From Duganella rivi (GTDB lineage: Bacteria; Pseudomonadota; Gammaproteobacteria; Burkholderiales; Burkholderiaceae_D): DNA of 64,000 bases. The stretch is from NCBI RefSeq assembly GCF_009857435.1, contig NZ_WWCK01000003.1, positions 186,001 to 250,000 on the forward strand. Direction: 5' to 3'. The notes beneath the pieces were generated by a model that was not told the origin of the DNA, did not search any database, and saw nothing but the letters and a program-made list of their open reading frames with translations. Positions within the stretch are counted from its first letter, which is position 1, and each line of letters begins with the position of its first letter. Of the stretch, positions 24,526 to 32,662 are shown in pieces. A program made the position numbers and the translations under genes.

Positions 24526-27068
24526 TAGAACAGGCTGACTTTCAGGCTGAGTTTGTAGGTGCGGCCGTATTGTTCGTATTGGGCGTTGTAAGCCTTGCTG
24601 CCGAGGTAGACGTAGTATTTCTCGTTGTTCAGGTTGGCGGCTTCAAAGTTCAACTGTACCTGCTTGCTCAACTGGTAGGCCAGCGAGAAGTCCACCTGCT
24701 TTTGGGCGTCGACGATGCGGTCTTGCTTGGCGTCGAGAATGTCGTCGCCCATCTCAAGCAGGTAGGACGACTTGTAGTTGACGGCCAGACGGGTACTCAG
24801 CGGGCCTTGCTCGTAACCCAGCATCAAGTTCAGCACGCGATCCGATTGGCCCGGCAGGTCGATGCTGCGCGAGCGCATGCGCTTGGCGGCGGTGTCGTAG
24901 CGGGCGACGTCGGCATCAGAGCGGGTCAGGCTGCCATTGGCGCCGACGATCAGGCGGTTGAACGGCTCCGGCAGCATGCGCAGCGGCTGGGTGTACGACA
25001 GTTCCAGGCCTTTGACGCTGGCCTTGTCGCCGTTGGCGTAGGTAATCGCCGAGGTGTAGTTGGCCCACTGCCCGCTGCCCGCCAGGTTGGTGGTGTAGGT
25101 GAAGTTCTTGATGTCCTTGTGGAACACGTAGGCCGACAGCGCGCCGTCGTCGCCGAGGATGCGCTCGATGCCGAGATCGAGGTTGGTCGATTTCAGCGGC
25201 GCCAGATCCGGGTTGCCGATGGTGGCTTCGGTGTCGCTGGCTTGGCTCACGCCCGGCGCCAGTTGGCTGAAGTTGGCGCGCACCACGGAGTGCGTCCATG
25301 CGGCGCGGACGCTGGTTTTGGCGTCGAGATCGTAACGGGTTTGCAGGGCCGGCAGCCAGTTGGTGTAGGAGCGGTCGCGATTGATTGGGCTGAAAGTGCC
25401 TGCCTCTTCGTCCACGCGCGATCCGGCGGCGTCGAAGCGGGTGCGCTCGGCGCGCACGCCGGCCAGTATGTGCCAGGTATCGAGGTCGATGCTGTTTTGC
25501 AGGTAGGCGGCGTCGATGTATTCTTGCAGGCGGTAGTCGTCGATGGTGGAGTCAACGATGACGCGGGCCTTATCGCGGCTCAGGCCGGAGACCAGCGTGC
25601 GGATGGCGGCCGGGTTGATGGCGCTGCCGATCTTGCCCAGTTTGTAGTCGAGCTGGCTGGTGGTGATGTAGTCGCTCATGCTGGTGCTGGCGCTGCCGAT
25701 CTGCTTGCTGCTGTACGACCACAGTTCCGTGTCGTTGGTTTTTTCGCGGCGGCTGGTTTTGGCGCCGAACTTGAGCGTGCTGCTGCCGTCGGCCAGTTCG
25801 AACTTGCGCGACAGGTCGAATTGCAGGTGGTGTTCCTTGTCCTCGGCATCGCCTTTTTTCAGGGCGATGGAATTGAGCTTGTAGTTGGCCGCGTCGTACA
25901 GCGCGGCCGGGCCGGTGATGTGCGGAACCTCGGTGCCGGTGAAGCCGACACCGGCGAAGTCCTTGCTGCCGCGGAAGCGCGCATCATTGATCGACTCCGG
26001 CGCCTCGTCGGTGGAACGGCTGGCTCCGCCGTTCAGATCCAGTTTCCACTGATCCCATTTCTGCTCGGTGCCCAGCACCAGCGATCTGATGGTCTGGGTG
26101 TACTTGCGCTGGCGCAGACGGCGTTCGCCGCGCGCGCTAGCGGTTTGGCCTTCGGCGAGGCTGCCGCCGGCGATGTTGCTGATGGTCAGGCGGTCGCGTA
26201 CTTCGTCGTCGCTGAAATCGCTGATGAAGCTGCGCAGGAAGTATTTGCTGGCGTTGTCGGCGTGGTAGTCGAGGTTGAGCGCGGCGGCACGGCGTTCGCG
26301 GGTTGGCAGGTAGTCGCGCAGTTCCAGGCCGGCCAGTTTGCCGTTTTCCCATGCGCCGCCGGTTTCGGCATTGTCCGAGCCGAACTCGCGTTTTTCGTAG
26401 CTGAGGCCGCCGGCGACGCCGAGTTTGCCGTCGAGGAAGCGGTCGGCAAACAGCACGCTGCCGCTTGGGCTGGTCTTGCCGATGTTTTGGTCGCGGCTGG
26501 CGCCGACCGTGGCCGACAGTAGTTTGCCGGTCAGGTCGAAGCCGGTCAGGGTTTTCACTTCGACGGTGCCGCCCAGCGAGTTGGCGTCGTGGTCGGGCGT
26601 GAGGGTCTTGCTGACTTCCAGCGTGCGGATCAGGCCGGCTGGCAGCACGTCCAGCGCCACAGCGCGGCGGCCCGATTCCGGCGACGGCACCAGCGCGCCG
26701 TTGATGGTGACGGCGTTCAGATCCGGGCCGAGGCCGCGCACGCTGACGTAGCGGCCTTCGCCCTGGTCGCGCTGCACCGCCACGCCCGGCAGGCGGGCCA
26801 GGGCTTCGGCGGCGTTCTTGTCCGGCAGGCCGCCGATGTCGTCGCTGCTGATGACGCTAACGATGTTGTCGGCTTTCTCTTGGGCAGCGATGGCGTTGCG
26901 CAGGCTGGCGCGCTGGCCGCTGACCACCACGCTGTTGGCGCTGGCGGCCACGCTGGCGGCAAGTTCGGCGGTGTCGGCCGGATCGGCGGCGTGGGCGTAG
27001 CCGGCCAGCATGGCGAGCACGCCGATGGTCAGGGCGGAGAGGCGGGGAGTGGTGTGTGTCGTTTTCAT
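24525..27068 (-). CDS. TonB-dependent receptor, first gene of phytase operon
   Basis: An 847-aa receptor with a signal peptide (LSALTIGVLAMLAGYAHA), a TonB-box-like segment (NSVVVSGQRASLRNAIAAQE), a plug domain (SVISSDDIGGLPDKNAAEAL, LARLPGVAVQRDQGEGRYVS, VRGLGPDLNAVTINGALVPS) and a C-terminal barrel ending YKLSLKVSLF. It is the TIGR01782-like class often encoded beside carbohydrate or phytate enzymes. It is the promoter-proximal gene behind the Pho box and is translationally coupled to the phytase. The probable role is uptake of phytate-derived or metal-bound ligand during phosphate limitation. Confidence 0.9.
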   Translation of the reverse strand: MKTTHTTPRLSALTIGVLAMLAGYAHAADPADTAELAASVAASANSVVVSGQRASLRNAIAAQEKADNIVSVISSDDIGGLPDKNAAEALARLPGVAVQRDQGEGRYVSVRGLGPDLNAVTINGALVPSPESGRRAVALDVLPAGLIRTLEVSKTLTPDHDANSLGGTVEVKTLTGFDLTGKLLSATVGASRDQNIGKTSPSGSVLFADRFLDGKLGVAGGLSYEKREFGSDNAETGGAWENGKLAGLELRDYLPTRERRAAALNLDYHADNASKYFLRSFISDFSDDEVRDRLTISNIAGGSLAEGQTASARGERRLRQRKYTQTIRSLVLGTEQKWDQWKLDLNGGASRSTDEAPESINDARFRGSKDFAGVGFTGTEVPHITGPAALYDAANYKLNSIALKKGDAEDKEHHLQFDLSRKFELADGSSTLKFGAKTSRREKTNDTELWSYSSKQIGSASTSMSDYITTSQLDYKLGKIGSAINPAAIRTLVSGLSRDKARVIVDSTIDDYRLQEYIDAAYLQNSIDLDTWHILAGVRAERTRFDAAGSRVDEEAGTFSPINRDRSYTNWLPALQTRYDLDAKTSVRAAWTHSVVRANFSQLAPGVSQASDTEATIGNPDLAPLKSTNLDLGIERILGDDGALSAYVFHKDIKNFTYTTNLAGSGQWANYTSAITYANGDKASVKGLELSYTQPLRMLPEPFNRLIVGANGSLTRSDADVARYDTAAKRMRSRSIDLPGQSDRVLNLMLGYEQGPLSTRLAVNYKSSYLLEMGDDILDAKQDRIVDAQKQVDFSLAYQLSKQVQLNFEAANLNNEKYYVYLGSKAYNAQYEQYGRTYKLSLKVSLF

Positions 27069-27101
27069 TTTGTGCCGTTAGTGGAATGGAGAACGGTGCG
27101 G

Positions 27102-27135
27102 ATAGTAGGCAGGCAATGTGTCAGTTGCATGACAG
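27102..27135 (-). promoter_or_regulatory. Pho box and -10 for TonB receptor-phytase operon
   Basis: Reading leftward, CTGTCAT-GCAA-CTGACAC (27135-27118) matches the PhoB consensus of two 7-bp repeats with a 4-bp spacer (13 of 14 repeat positions). Ten bases further is TACTAT (27107-27102), a -10-like hexamer at the spacing usual for PhoB-activated promoters, 34 bp before the ATG at 27068. Confidence 0.8.
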
Positions 27136-27298
27136 CTGGGCGCGCCGAGGCCGCAAAACAGCGTCAGCGCAGGCCAAATGAGCTTGAATGACCTGTCAAC
27201 GCGGTGCCGGCGAAGGCGGGCATCCACGGCGAGGCTGCGATGACGTACGTGATGTGAGCTGTTTTGACCTGCTGTTGGAAATCCGCCAATCCACCGTC

Positions 27299-27332
27299 AT
27301 GTCATACCCGCGTCATAAACCACAGTTAGGCT
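27299..27332 (+). promoter_or_regulatory. Second, weaker Pho-box-like element
   Basis: ATGTCAT-ACCC-GCGTCAT (27299-27316) has the 7-4-7 layout of a Pho box, with 11 of 14 repeat positions matching. A weak -10 (TAGGCT, 27327-27332) lies 10 nt downstream, the same spacing as in the divergent phytase promoter. It would drive the gene starting at 27365. Confidence 0.4.
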
Positions 27333-27364
27333 GCTGCGGCACTCACCACGTCCATCGCCAAGCT

Positions 27365-28261
27365 ATGCTGCAACTACACCGCTTTACCCTGATTGTTTCC
27401 GGCCTCGCACTGCTGGCTTGCGTGTGCCTGTATTCCACGCTGGGCATCGCCAAGCCCTTCGCCGTGTGGAAGTGGACGGACATCATCAGCGAAGGCGGCA
27501 CCGCCGTGATGGCCGGCAGCTGGGTACTCTTCACTCTGAGCAGCCGCCCCGGCGGACTGGTGACGCGCTTGCTGGCGGGCGGCCTGTCGATGATCATGAT
27601 CGGTTCCTTCGCCGACTGCCTCGACGAATTCTTCGCCATCAGCAAGGCGGCGCGCTGGGATCACTGGCTGGAATCGCTGGTGCCGCTCGGCATGCTGTGC
27701 GTTACCTGCGGCATGTATTACTGGCGCCACGAGCAATTCCGCCTCAACGAACACCTGCAAAAGCGTGAACGCCTGTTCCGCGACCATCGCGCTTTCGACC
27801 GCATCACGCAACTGGCCAACGCCGACTACCTGCGCCGTCAAATCCGCCACGAGCAAGCGCATAGCGCCGGGCAGCCATGCGCGCTGGTGCTGCTCGATAT
27901 CGACGGCTTCCACCGCATCAACCGCGACCACGGCCAGCGCGAGGGCGACCGCGTGCTGCAAGCGGTCGGCCATATGCTGCTGCTGAATCTGCGCAATGAC
28001 GACCTGCTGTGCCGCTACGCTGGCGACCGCTTCGCCTTGCTGATGCCCGGCACCAGCGCGGCCGAAGCCGAAGCCTTGGCGCGTCATCTGTCGGCCATGG
28101 TTGGGCAGATGCGCCATCATGCCAGGGATGGCAGGGTGCAGATCAGCTTGCGCCACGCCAGCGCGGTTGCCGACGTTGCGCCGGACGTGCTGCTGGCGCA
28201 GTTGAGCCGTGAGCTGGCATTGCAAGCCGAGGCCAAATCGGCTGGAACGGCAGCGGCGTGA
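27365..28261 (+). CDS. Membrane protein with degenerate GGDEF domain
   Basis: About 298 aa. Four hydrophobic segments occupy residues ~5-125, then a GGDEF-like domain (FDRITQLANADYLRRQIRHE, LVLLDIDGFHRINRDHGQRE). The signature is RYAGDRFALL in place of GGDEF, losing the first Gly and the catalytic acidic residue. The inhibitory-site motif RNDD is retained 5 residues upstream. It is therefore probably not a cyclase but could bind c-di-GMP. Start ATG 27365 is chosen because the longer frame back to 27188 has no membrane or domain character. It overlaps the AraC gene by 4 nt (GTGA). Confidence 0.75.
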   Translation: MLQLHRFTLIVSGLALLACVCLYSTLGIAKPFAVWKWTDIISEGGTAVMAGSWVLFTLSSRPGGLVTRLLAGGLSMIMIGSFADCLDEFFAISKAARWDHWLESLVPLGMLCVTCGMYYWRHEQFRLNEHLQKRERLFRDHRAFDRITQLANADYLRRQIRHEQAHSAGQPCALVLLDIDGFHRINRDHGQREGDRVLQAVGHMLLLNLRNDDLLCRYAGDRFALLMPGTSAAEAEALARHLSAMVGQMRHHARDGRVQISLRHASAVADVAPDVLLAQLSRELALQAEAKSAGTAAA

Positions 28262-29280
28262 TCGCTTATCGTCAAAGCGGCGACCGTTTTATCCCGGCGC
28301 AGCACCAGCCGGCGCTGGTGCTGGACTATGCGTGCAGCCGCGAGCTCGATCGCGATGGCGACACGCTATTGCGCGGCACCGGCCTGCGTCACTGGGATAT
28401 GCCGTCTGCCGATTGCGAGCTGACGCCAGCCGAGTATTTGCAGCTGCTGTCCAATGTGATGCGCGCGCTTGATAGTCCCGATACCAGTTTCATGCTGGGC
28501 CAGCAAATGCTGCCCGGCCATTATGGCGCTCTCAGCCATGCGCTGCTGCAAGCCCAGAGTTTGCGGCAGGCGCTGGATATTCTGTGTACGGGACATGCGC
28601 GCCTGTGTCCGTTGTTGACGCCGCGCTTGCGCGAGGAGGGCGGTCTGGCGGTGCTGTATTGGACTGACAGTTTTGGCGCACCCAGCCAACTGCCGGCGCT
28701 GGTCGAAATGCACATGACGGCGGTGACGGCCATGTGCCGCTGGCTCAGCGGCGAGCGCCTGCCCTGGCGCTACTGCATCAACCGCAGCGCACCGGCGCAC
28801 GTGGAGCAGCACGAGGTCCACCTTGGCAGCGACCTGCGTTTCAACTGCCATCTCGACGCGATGCTGATTGATCCTGTCTGGCTGGATCGTCCTTGGCCGC
28901 GCGGCAATGCGATGGCGGCATCGGTAGCGTTGCAAGGCGGGGACGCGGAAGCCGGCGCGCCGAGTTTGCTGACGGCGCTCTACGACTACCTATTGGAAAA
29001 TATACGGCTGAGCCCAACGCTGGAAGGCAGCGCCGCCGCCTTTGGCATCAGCCCTGCGACCATGAAACGCCACCTGGCGCGTCACGGCAGCCACTTCCAG
29101 GCCGAGCTCGATCAAGTGCGCACCCACGTGGCAATGCAGCTATTCCAGATGCGCGGCTACGACAACGAAGCCGTGGCCCATTACCTCGGCTTCCACGACG
29201 CCACCAACTTCCGCCGCTCCTTCAAGCGCTGGACAGGCTTGGCGCCGAGTTTGCTCCGGGACGCATTGCTGCGCACCTGA
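28258..29280 (+). CDS. AraC-family transcriptional regulator
   Basis: A 340-aa regulator with an N-terminal Arabinose_bd-like domain (~10-200, GQQMLPGHYGALSHALLQAQ) and a C-terminal AraC HTH (LEGSAAAFGISPATMKRHLA and NEAVAHYLGFHDATNFRRSF), as in the OruR/ArgR-like group. GTG start overlaps the preceding gene's stop. Its targets are not evident. It could act on the divergent phytase operon, on itself, or elsewhere. Confidence 0.85.
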   Translation: MIAYRQSGDRFIPAQHQPALVLDYACSRELDRDGDTLLRGTGLRHWDMPSADCELTPAEYLQLLSNVMRALDSPDTSFMLGQQMLPGHYGALSHALLQAQSLRQALDILCTGHARLCPLLTPRLREEGGLAVLYWTDSFGAPSQLPALVEMHMTAVTAMCRWLSGERLPWRYCINRSAPAHVEQHEVHLGSDLRFNCHLDAMLIDPVWLDRPWPRGNAMAASVALQGGDAEAGAPSLLTALYDYLLENIRLSPTLEGSAAAFGISPATMKRHLARHGSHFQAELDQVRTHVAMQLFQMRGYDNEAVAHYLGFHDATNFRRSFKRWTGLAPSLLRDALLRT

Positions 29281-29292
29281 GTCCCGCCAGAA

Positions 29293-29667
29293 TCAGCTGT
29301 GGTACACCTCCGCCACCACGGCCGGCGCACCGATGATTTTGAGGTGACCGAAGTCGTAGCCCACGCTGCTTGTATCGGCCGCGCCGAGCTTGCCCGAGAA
29401 GTCGTAGGCAAGATGCGAGTGGGTGGCCGACGAGTAGACGAGGCTGACCTCGTTGGGCGTGGCCAGCGTGACGCTCAGGGCGTGCACCAGCAAGTCGCTG
29501 CCGTGCTTGGCGCCGCTGGTGTAGCTATCGGTGCCGAAGCTGCCGTTGCTGTTGTAGTAGCCGCCAAAGGAGAAGCTGCCGTCGCCCTTGAGCGCACCGG
29601 CGCTGATTTCGATCGGGTTTCTATCTCTTGAATTATAAAAATAATATCGTAGGTGCAAATAATGCAT
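29293..29667 (-). pseudogene. Gly/Ser-rich protein fragment, probable 5'-truncated gene
   Basis: The frame encodes ~105 credible residues (IEISAGALKGDGSFSFGGYY to IIGAPAVVAEVYHS) with high GC codon use up to about 29620. Upstream the sequence turns abruptly AT-rich, and the apparent N-terminus (MHYLHLRYYFYNSRDRNP) looks like non-coding DNA. I read it as the C-terminal end of a longer secreted or cell-surface protein whose 5' part has been deleted. No family is recognised. The following 230 bp to 29898 contain no gene; a CCTCC/GGAGG hairpin sits near 29815-29831. Confidence 0.4.
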
Positions 29668-29898
29668 CTAAAGTGAACCAAGGATAAGTTATTTGTTGAC
29701 TACGCTTCGAGTATTTGCGACATATTGTTGTATGGTGAGTCGCTTGCGCCTGGCCGGTGGAGAACCGATGCCTTTCAACATCTAATCCTGATTTTCCTGT
29801 AGGATATCGTCTTCCTCCGACTGGGAGGGGGATGATTATTACTAGGGCAAAGGGAACACGGTGACGGCTTCCTTCAGTCCCGATCTCTTGGAGACGGA

Positions 29899-31074
29899 AT
29901 GGGAGTTTCACGCCCACCGATGCAGCGACCGGCTTGGCTGGTCGTCGGAGCATGTATTTTTGCAGTAGCAACCGTGGCGGCAGCGGAGGGCTGGCGCTGG
30001 TCGCGCGCGTCGCAGCACCACGCCAAGCCGGCGCCCGTCAGCACGGCCACGCCGACCCCGGTTACCCTGACCGAGATTTCCCACGCCATTATTCCAATGC
30101 CGAAAGGTGTGCCGTCCGCGCACGCCAGCGCGCTGGCGCAACTGCCGCAGGGCGATTTGATCGCATTCTGGTGGGCTGGCAGCCGCGAGTCCGGCCCGGA
30201 CGTCAAGGTCTACGCCTCGCGCTGGTCGAACGGGCAGTGGAGCGACAACTGGGTGGTCGCCAGCCGCGAGTCGCTCGGTGCCGCGCTGGGCCACGGCGTG
30301 CGCCGCATTGGCAATCCGGTGGCGTGGACTGCCGCCGATGGCACGGTTCATCTATATGTCGTGGCGACCGGACTTGGCGGCTGGGCCGCTTCGCGCGTGG
30401 TGCAGCTGCAATCGCAAGACGAGGGCCATAGTTTTAAAGTGCGCCGCGTGCTGCCGATGTCGCCGGTGTTCAATACCAGCGTGTTGGTGCGTTCGACCCC
30501 GGTCGGCCTGGCCGATGGCGGCTGGTGGCTGCCGGTCTATTTCGAGATCGGCCACAAATATCCGATGCTGGTGTCGTTCGACGCCAACGGCGATCCGCAG
30601 CGCCTGACCCGCATCGGCGCGCGTACCCGCTCGCTGCAACCGACCCTGGTGCCGGTGTCGCCTACCGAAATCCGCGCCTGGATGCGCGATGCGAATAAAG
30701 ATCACTCGGTAGTGCAGCAAGCCGTCAGCCACGATAACGGCGCGACCTGGCAAGACCTCGGCCCGACCTCGATCCGCAATCTCGGCACCTCGCTGGCGGT
30801 GCTGCGCCTCGATAGCGGCAGCCTGCTGATGCTGCGCAACCAGGGCACCAACCGCAAGACCGCCCGCAGCACCTTGTCGCTGTCGATTTCGACCGACGGC
30901 AAAGGCGAAGTGTGGACGCCGCTGACCGACATCGTGTCCGGCCAGGAAGGCGACGAATTCTCTTATCCCACCATGTTCCAGGTGGGCGATGAGCTGCACA
31001 TTACTTATACCCACCAGCGGCAAGCGATCGCGCACCACCGCCTGAAAATTCACGACGGGAAGGACGTGCTATGA
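29899..31074 (+). CDS. Sialidase-like (BNR repeat) exported protein
   Basis: A 391-aa protein with one N-terminal TM/signal anchor (PAWLVVGACIFAVATVAAAE) and a six-bladed exo-alpha-sialidase-like propeller (PF13088 type). Asp-box-like repeats are seen in SQDEGHSFKV and SHDNGATWQD, and the early strand has FWWAGSRESGPDVKVYASRW. It begins an eight-gene same-strand run with tight spacing. The setting beside LtaS-like and ArnT-like genes suggests envelope glycan work. ATG 29899 follows GGAGACGG. Confidence 0.75.
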   Translation: MGVSRPPMQRPAWLVVGACIFAVATVAAAEGWRWSRASQHHAKPAPVSTATPTPVTLTEISHAIIPMPKGVPSAHASALAQLPQGDLIAFWWAGSRESGPDVKVYASRWSNGQWSDNWVVASRESLGAALGHGVRRIGNPVAWTAADGTVHLYVVATGLGGWAASRVVQLQSQDEGHSFKVRRVLPMSPVFNTSVLVRSTPVGLADGGWWLPVYFEIGHKYPMLVSFDANGDPQRLTRIGARTRSLQPTLVPVSPTEIRAWMRDANKDHSVVQQAVSHDNGATWQDLGPTSIRNLGTSLAVLRLDSGSLLMLRNQGTNRKTARSTLSLSISTDGKGEVWTPLTDIVSGQEGDEFSYPTMFQVGDELHITYTHQRQAIAHHRLKIHDGKDVL

Positions 31075-31808
31075 GCTTGCCCGAACTCGAGCTACAGATA
31101 ATTTATGCGCGCATCGCGTGGGGCTTGGTCGCCGCGTCGATGCTGTTGTCGGTACTGCCTACCGTGCTACCGAAGATCTTCCCGCAACTGGCGCGCCGCA
31201 CCAAGGCCATCGTCATCGGCACCGTGGCGCTGATGATGGTGCTGCCGGGCGAAGCGTCGCCGGCGCACTGGCTGACGCTGGTGTTCCAGTATCCAAGCGG
31301 CCTGCTGACCGGTTATAGCCTGGTGGCGCTGCTGGCGCGCTGGCGCGAGCGCCCGGTGATCTTCCCGCTGCACCCGGCCTTCGCGTTGTTGCTCACCGTG
31401 ATCGGCGTGGTGCTGTACCTCGACGCCTTTGGCGTGATCGCGGTAGGACTCTATTATCGCGGCTTTGACTCCGGCGCCGCCGCGGTGCTGACGGTTGCTG
31501 CTGCCGTTGCGGGTGCTGCTGCCGTCTACTTCCGTTATGCGGGCACCGCCGGCGCGGCCTTGCTGACCAGCGTCTTGCTGTTCTCGCTGCTGCGCCTCCC
31601 TAGCGGTAATCTGTGGGATGCGCTACTCGATCCGCTGCTGTGGGCATGGGCCGTAGGCTCGGTCATCTGGGCCGCCGTGCGCCGCTATCAGGCGCGCAAG
31701 GCGGCGCTGCTGGCGCCTGTCGTGCCCCCGGTCGAAGTGGACGTGGAGCCGGAATTGGCGCAGGCACGTGCCGCTGCCATCGACATTGAACAAGTTCAGT
31801 ACAAATAA
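31071..31808 (+). CDS. Polytopic membrane protein of the sialidase-LtaS operon
   Basis: A 245-aa protein with seven or so hydrophobic segments (for example LVAASMLLSVLPTVLPKIF and AAVLTVAAAVAGAAAVYF) and a charged C-terminal tail (EVDVEPELAQARAAAIDIEQ). It overlaps the sialidase-like gene by 4 nt (ATGA). I do not recognise a family. An inner-membrane accessory to the sialidase-like and transferase proteins is the only inference I can support. Confidence 0.7.
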   Translation: MSLPELELQIIYARIAWGLVAASMLLSVLPTVLPKIFPQLARRTKAIVIGTVALMMVLPGEASPAHWLTLVFQYPSGLLTGYSLVALLARWRERPVIFPLHPAFALLLTVIGVVLYLDAFGVIAVGLYYRGFDSGAAAVLTVAAAVAGAAAVYFRYAGTAGAALLTSVLLFSLLRLPSGNLWDALLDPLLWAWAVGSVIWAAVRRYQARKAALLAPVVPPVEVDVEPELAQARAAAIDIEQVQYK

Positions 31809-31828
31809 TATCAACAAGGGAGTAATAC

Positions 31829-32662
31829 ATGGCATCGACGAAGTGGTATGTGCATCCGGTAGTTGCGACCGGTGTCGCGATCAACGTCTTTCTTCTCGGC
31901 CTGGCGGTCGCGTTCTCGCACGATCAGCAGGCCTTGTGGCGCTTGCTGGTAGAAGATGGCATCGTTGAATGGATGCAGTTCCTGTGCTTTGCACTGCTGT
32001 CGGGTTTGCTGGGCTTCCTCGCCGTCGAACAATGGCAGCGCGAACCGAAGATCAACCTGCAATTGCTGGCCTTCGTGGGACTGAGCGCGCTGGTGGGTTT
32101 GGCCGCGCTGGAAGAAATCAGCTGGTTCCAGCGCGTGCTGCACATTATTCCGTCGGAGTTCTTCGCGCAGAATAATCGTCAAGGCGAGACCAATCTGCAC
32201 AATCTGGCGCTGGGCAAGAGCAGCTTGCACAAGGCCGTGCTGTTGAAGATTATCGCCATCGTCGGCCTGACCCACAACATCATCCTGCCACTGCTGGCCC
32301 GTACCAAGCCAGCCGTGCGTACCTTCGTTGAGAAGTTTGGCCTGTACCTGCCGCCGCTGTCGGCGTCGATTATTTACATCGTACTGGTGGCGCTGTCGCA
32401 CCTGCTGGTGGACCACCCGCGCAAAGGCGAGCTGGGTGAGATCTTCGGCGCGATGCACTACCTGGTGACCGTGGTTGCCGCCTACTTCTTCGGCGTGAAC
32501 TACGGTAAAAAGCCGGTGTTCGCCGACTCGCGCGACGCCCGCAATATCTCCACGCTGTTCTGCATGATCCTGGTGTTCATCCTGCTGACCGGCTGGATGC
32601 TGAGCGCCGGTGCCGGCGCCGGCGCCTACATCGCTAGCCATCCTGGCTTTGGTGCCGAATGA
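31829..32662 (+). CDS. Polytopic membrane protein, unknown
   Basis: A 277-aa inner-membrane protein with about seven TM segments (ATGVAINVFLLGLAVAF, LLSGLLGFLAVEQW, LLAFVGLSALVGLAALEEIS, FCMILVFILLTGWMLSAG). A conserved-looking acidic/aromatic loop (LEEISWFQRVLHIIPSEFFA) follows the third TM. AAGGGAG precedes ATG 31829. The 3' end overlaps the LtaS-like gene by 4 nt. No function is known to me. Confidence 0.7.
   Translation: MASTKWYVHPVVATGVAINVFLLGLAVAFSHDQQALWRLLVEDGIVEWMQFLCFALLSGLLGFLAVEQWQREPKINLQLLAFVGLSALVGLAALEEISWFQRVLHIIPSEFFAQNNRQGETNLHNLALGKSSLHKAVLLKIIAIVGLTHNIILPLLARTKPAVRTFVEKFGLYLPPLSASIIYIVLVALSHLLVDHPRKGELGEIFGAMHYLVTVVAAYFFGVNYGKKPVFADSRDARNISTLFCMILVFILLTGWMLSAGAGAGAYIASHPGFGAE

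Noticed and set aside
24570..26522. Plus-strand 650-aa frame inside the TonB receptor
   Set aside because: It is antisense to a clearly recognisable receptor and lacks any domain signature.
27200..27235. Interspersed GCGAAGGCGGG-type repeat element
   Set aside because: The short motif GGCGAAGGCGGGCATCCAC resembles dispersed repeats of related genomes, but no inverted partner or second copy is present in the window to support it.
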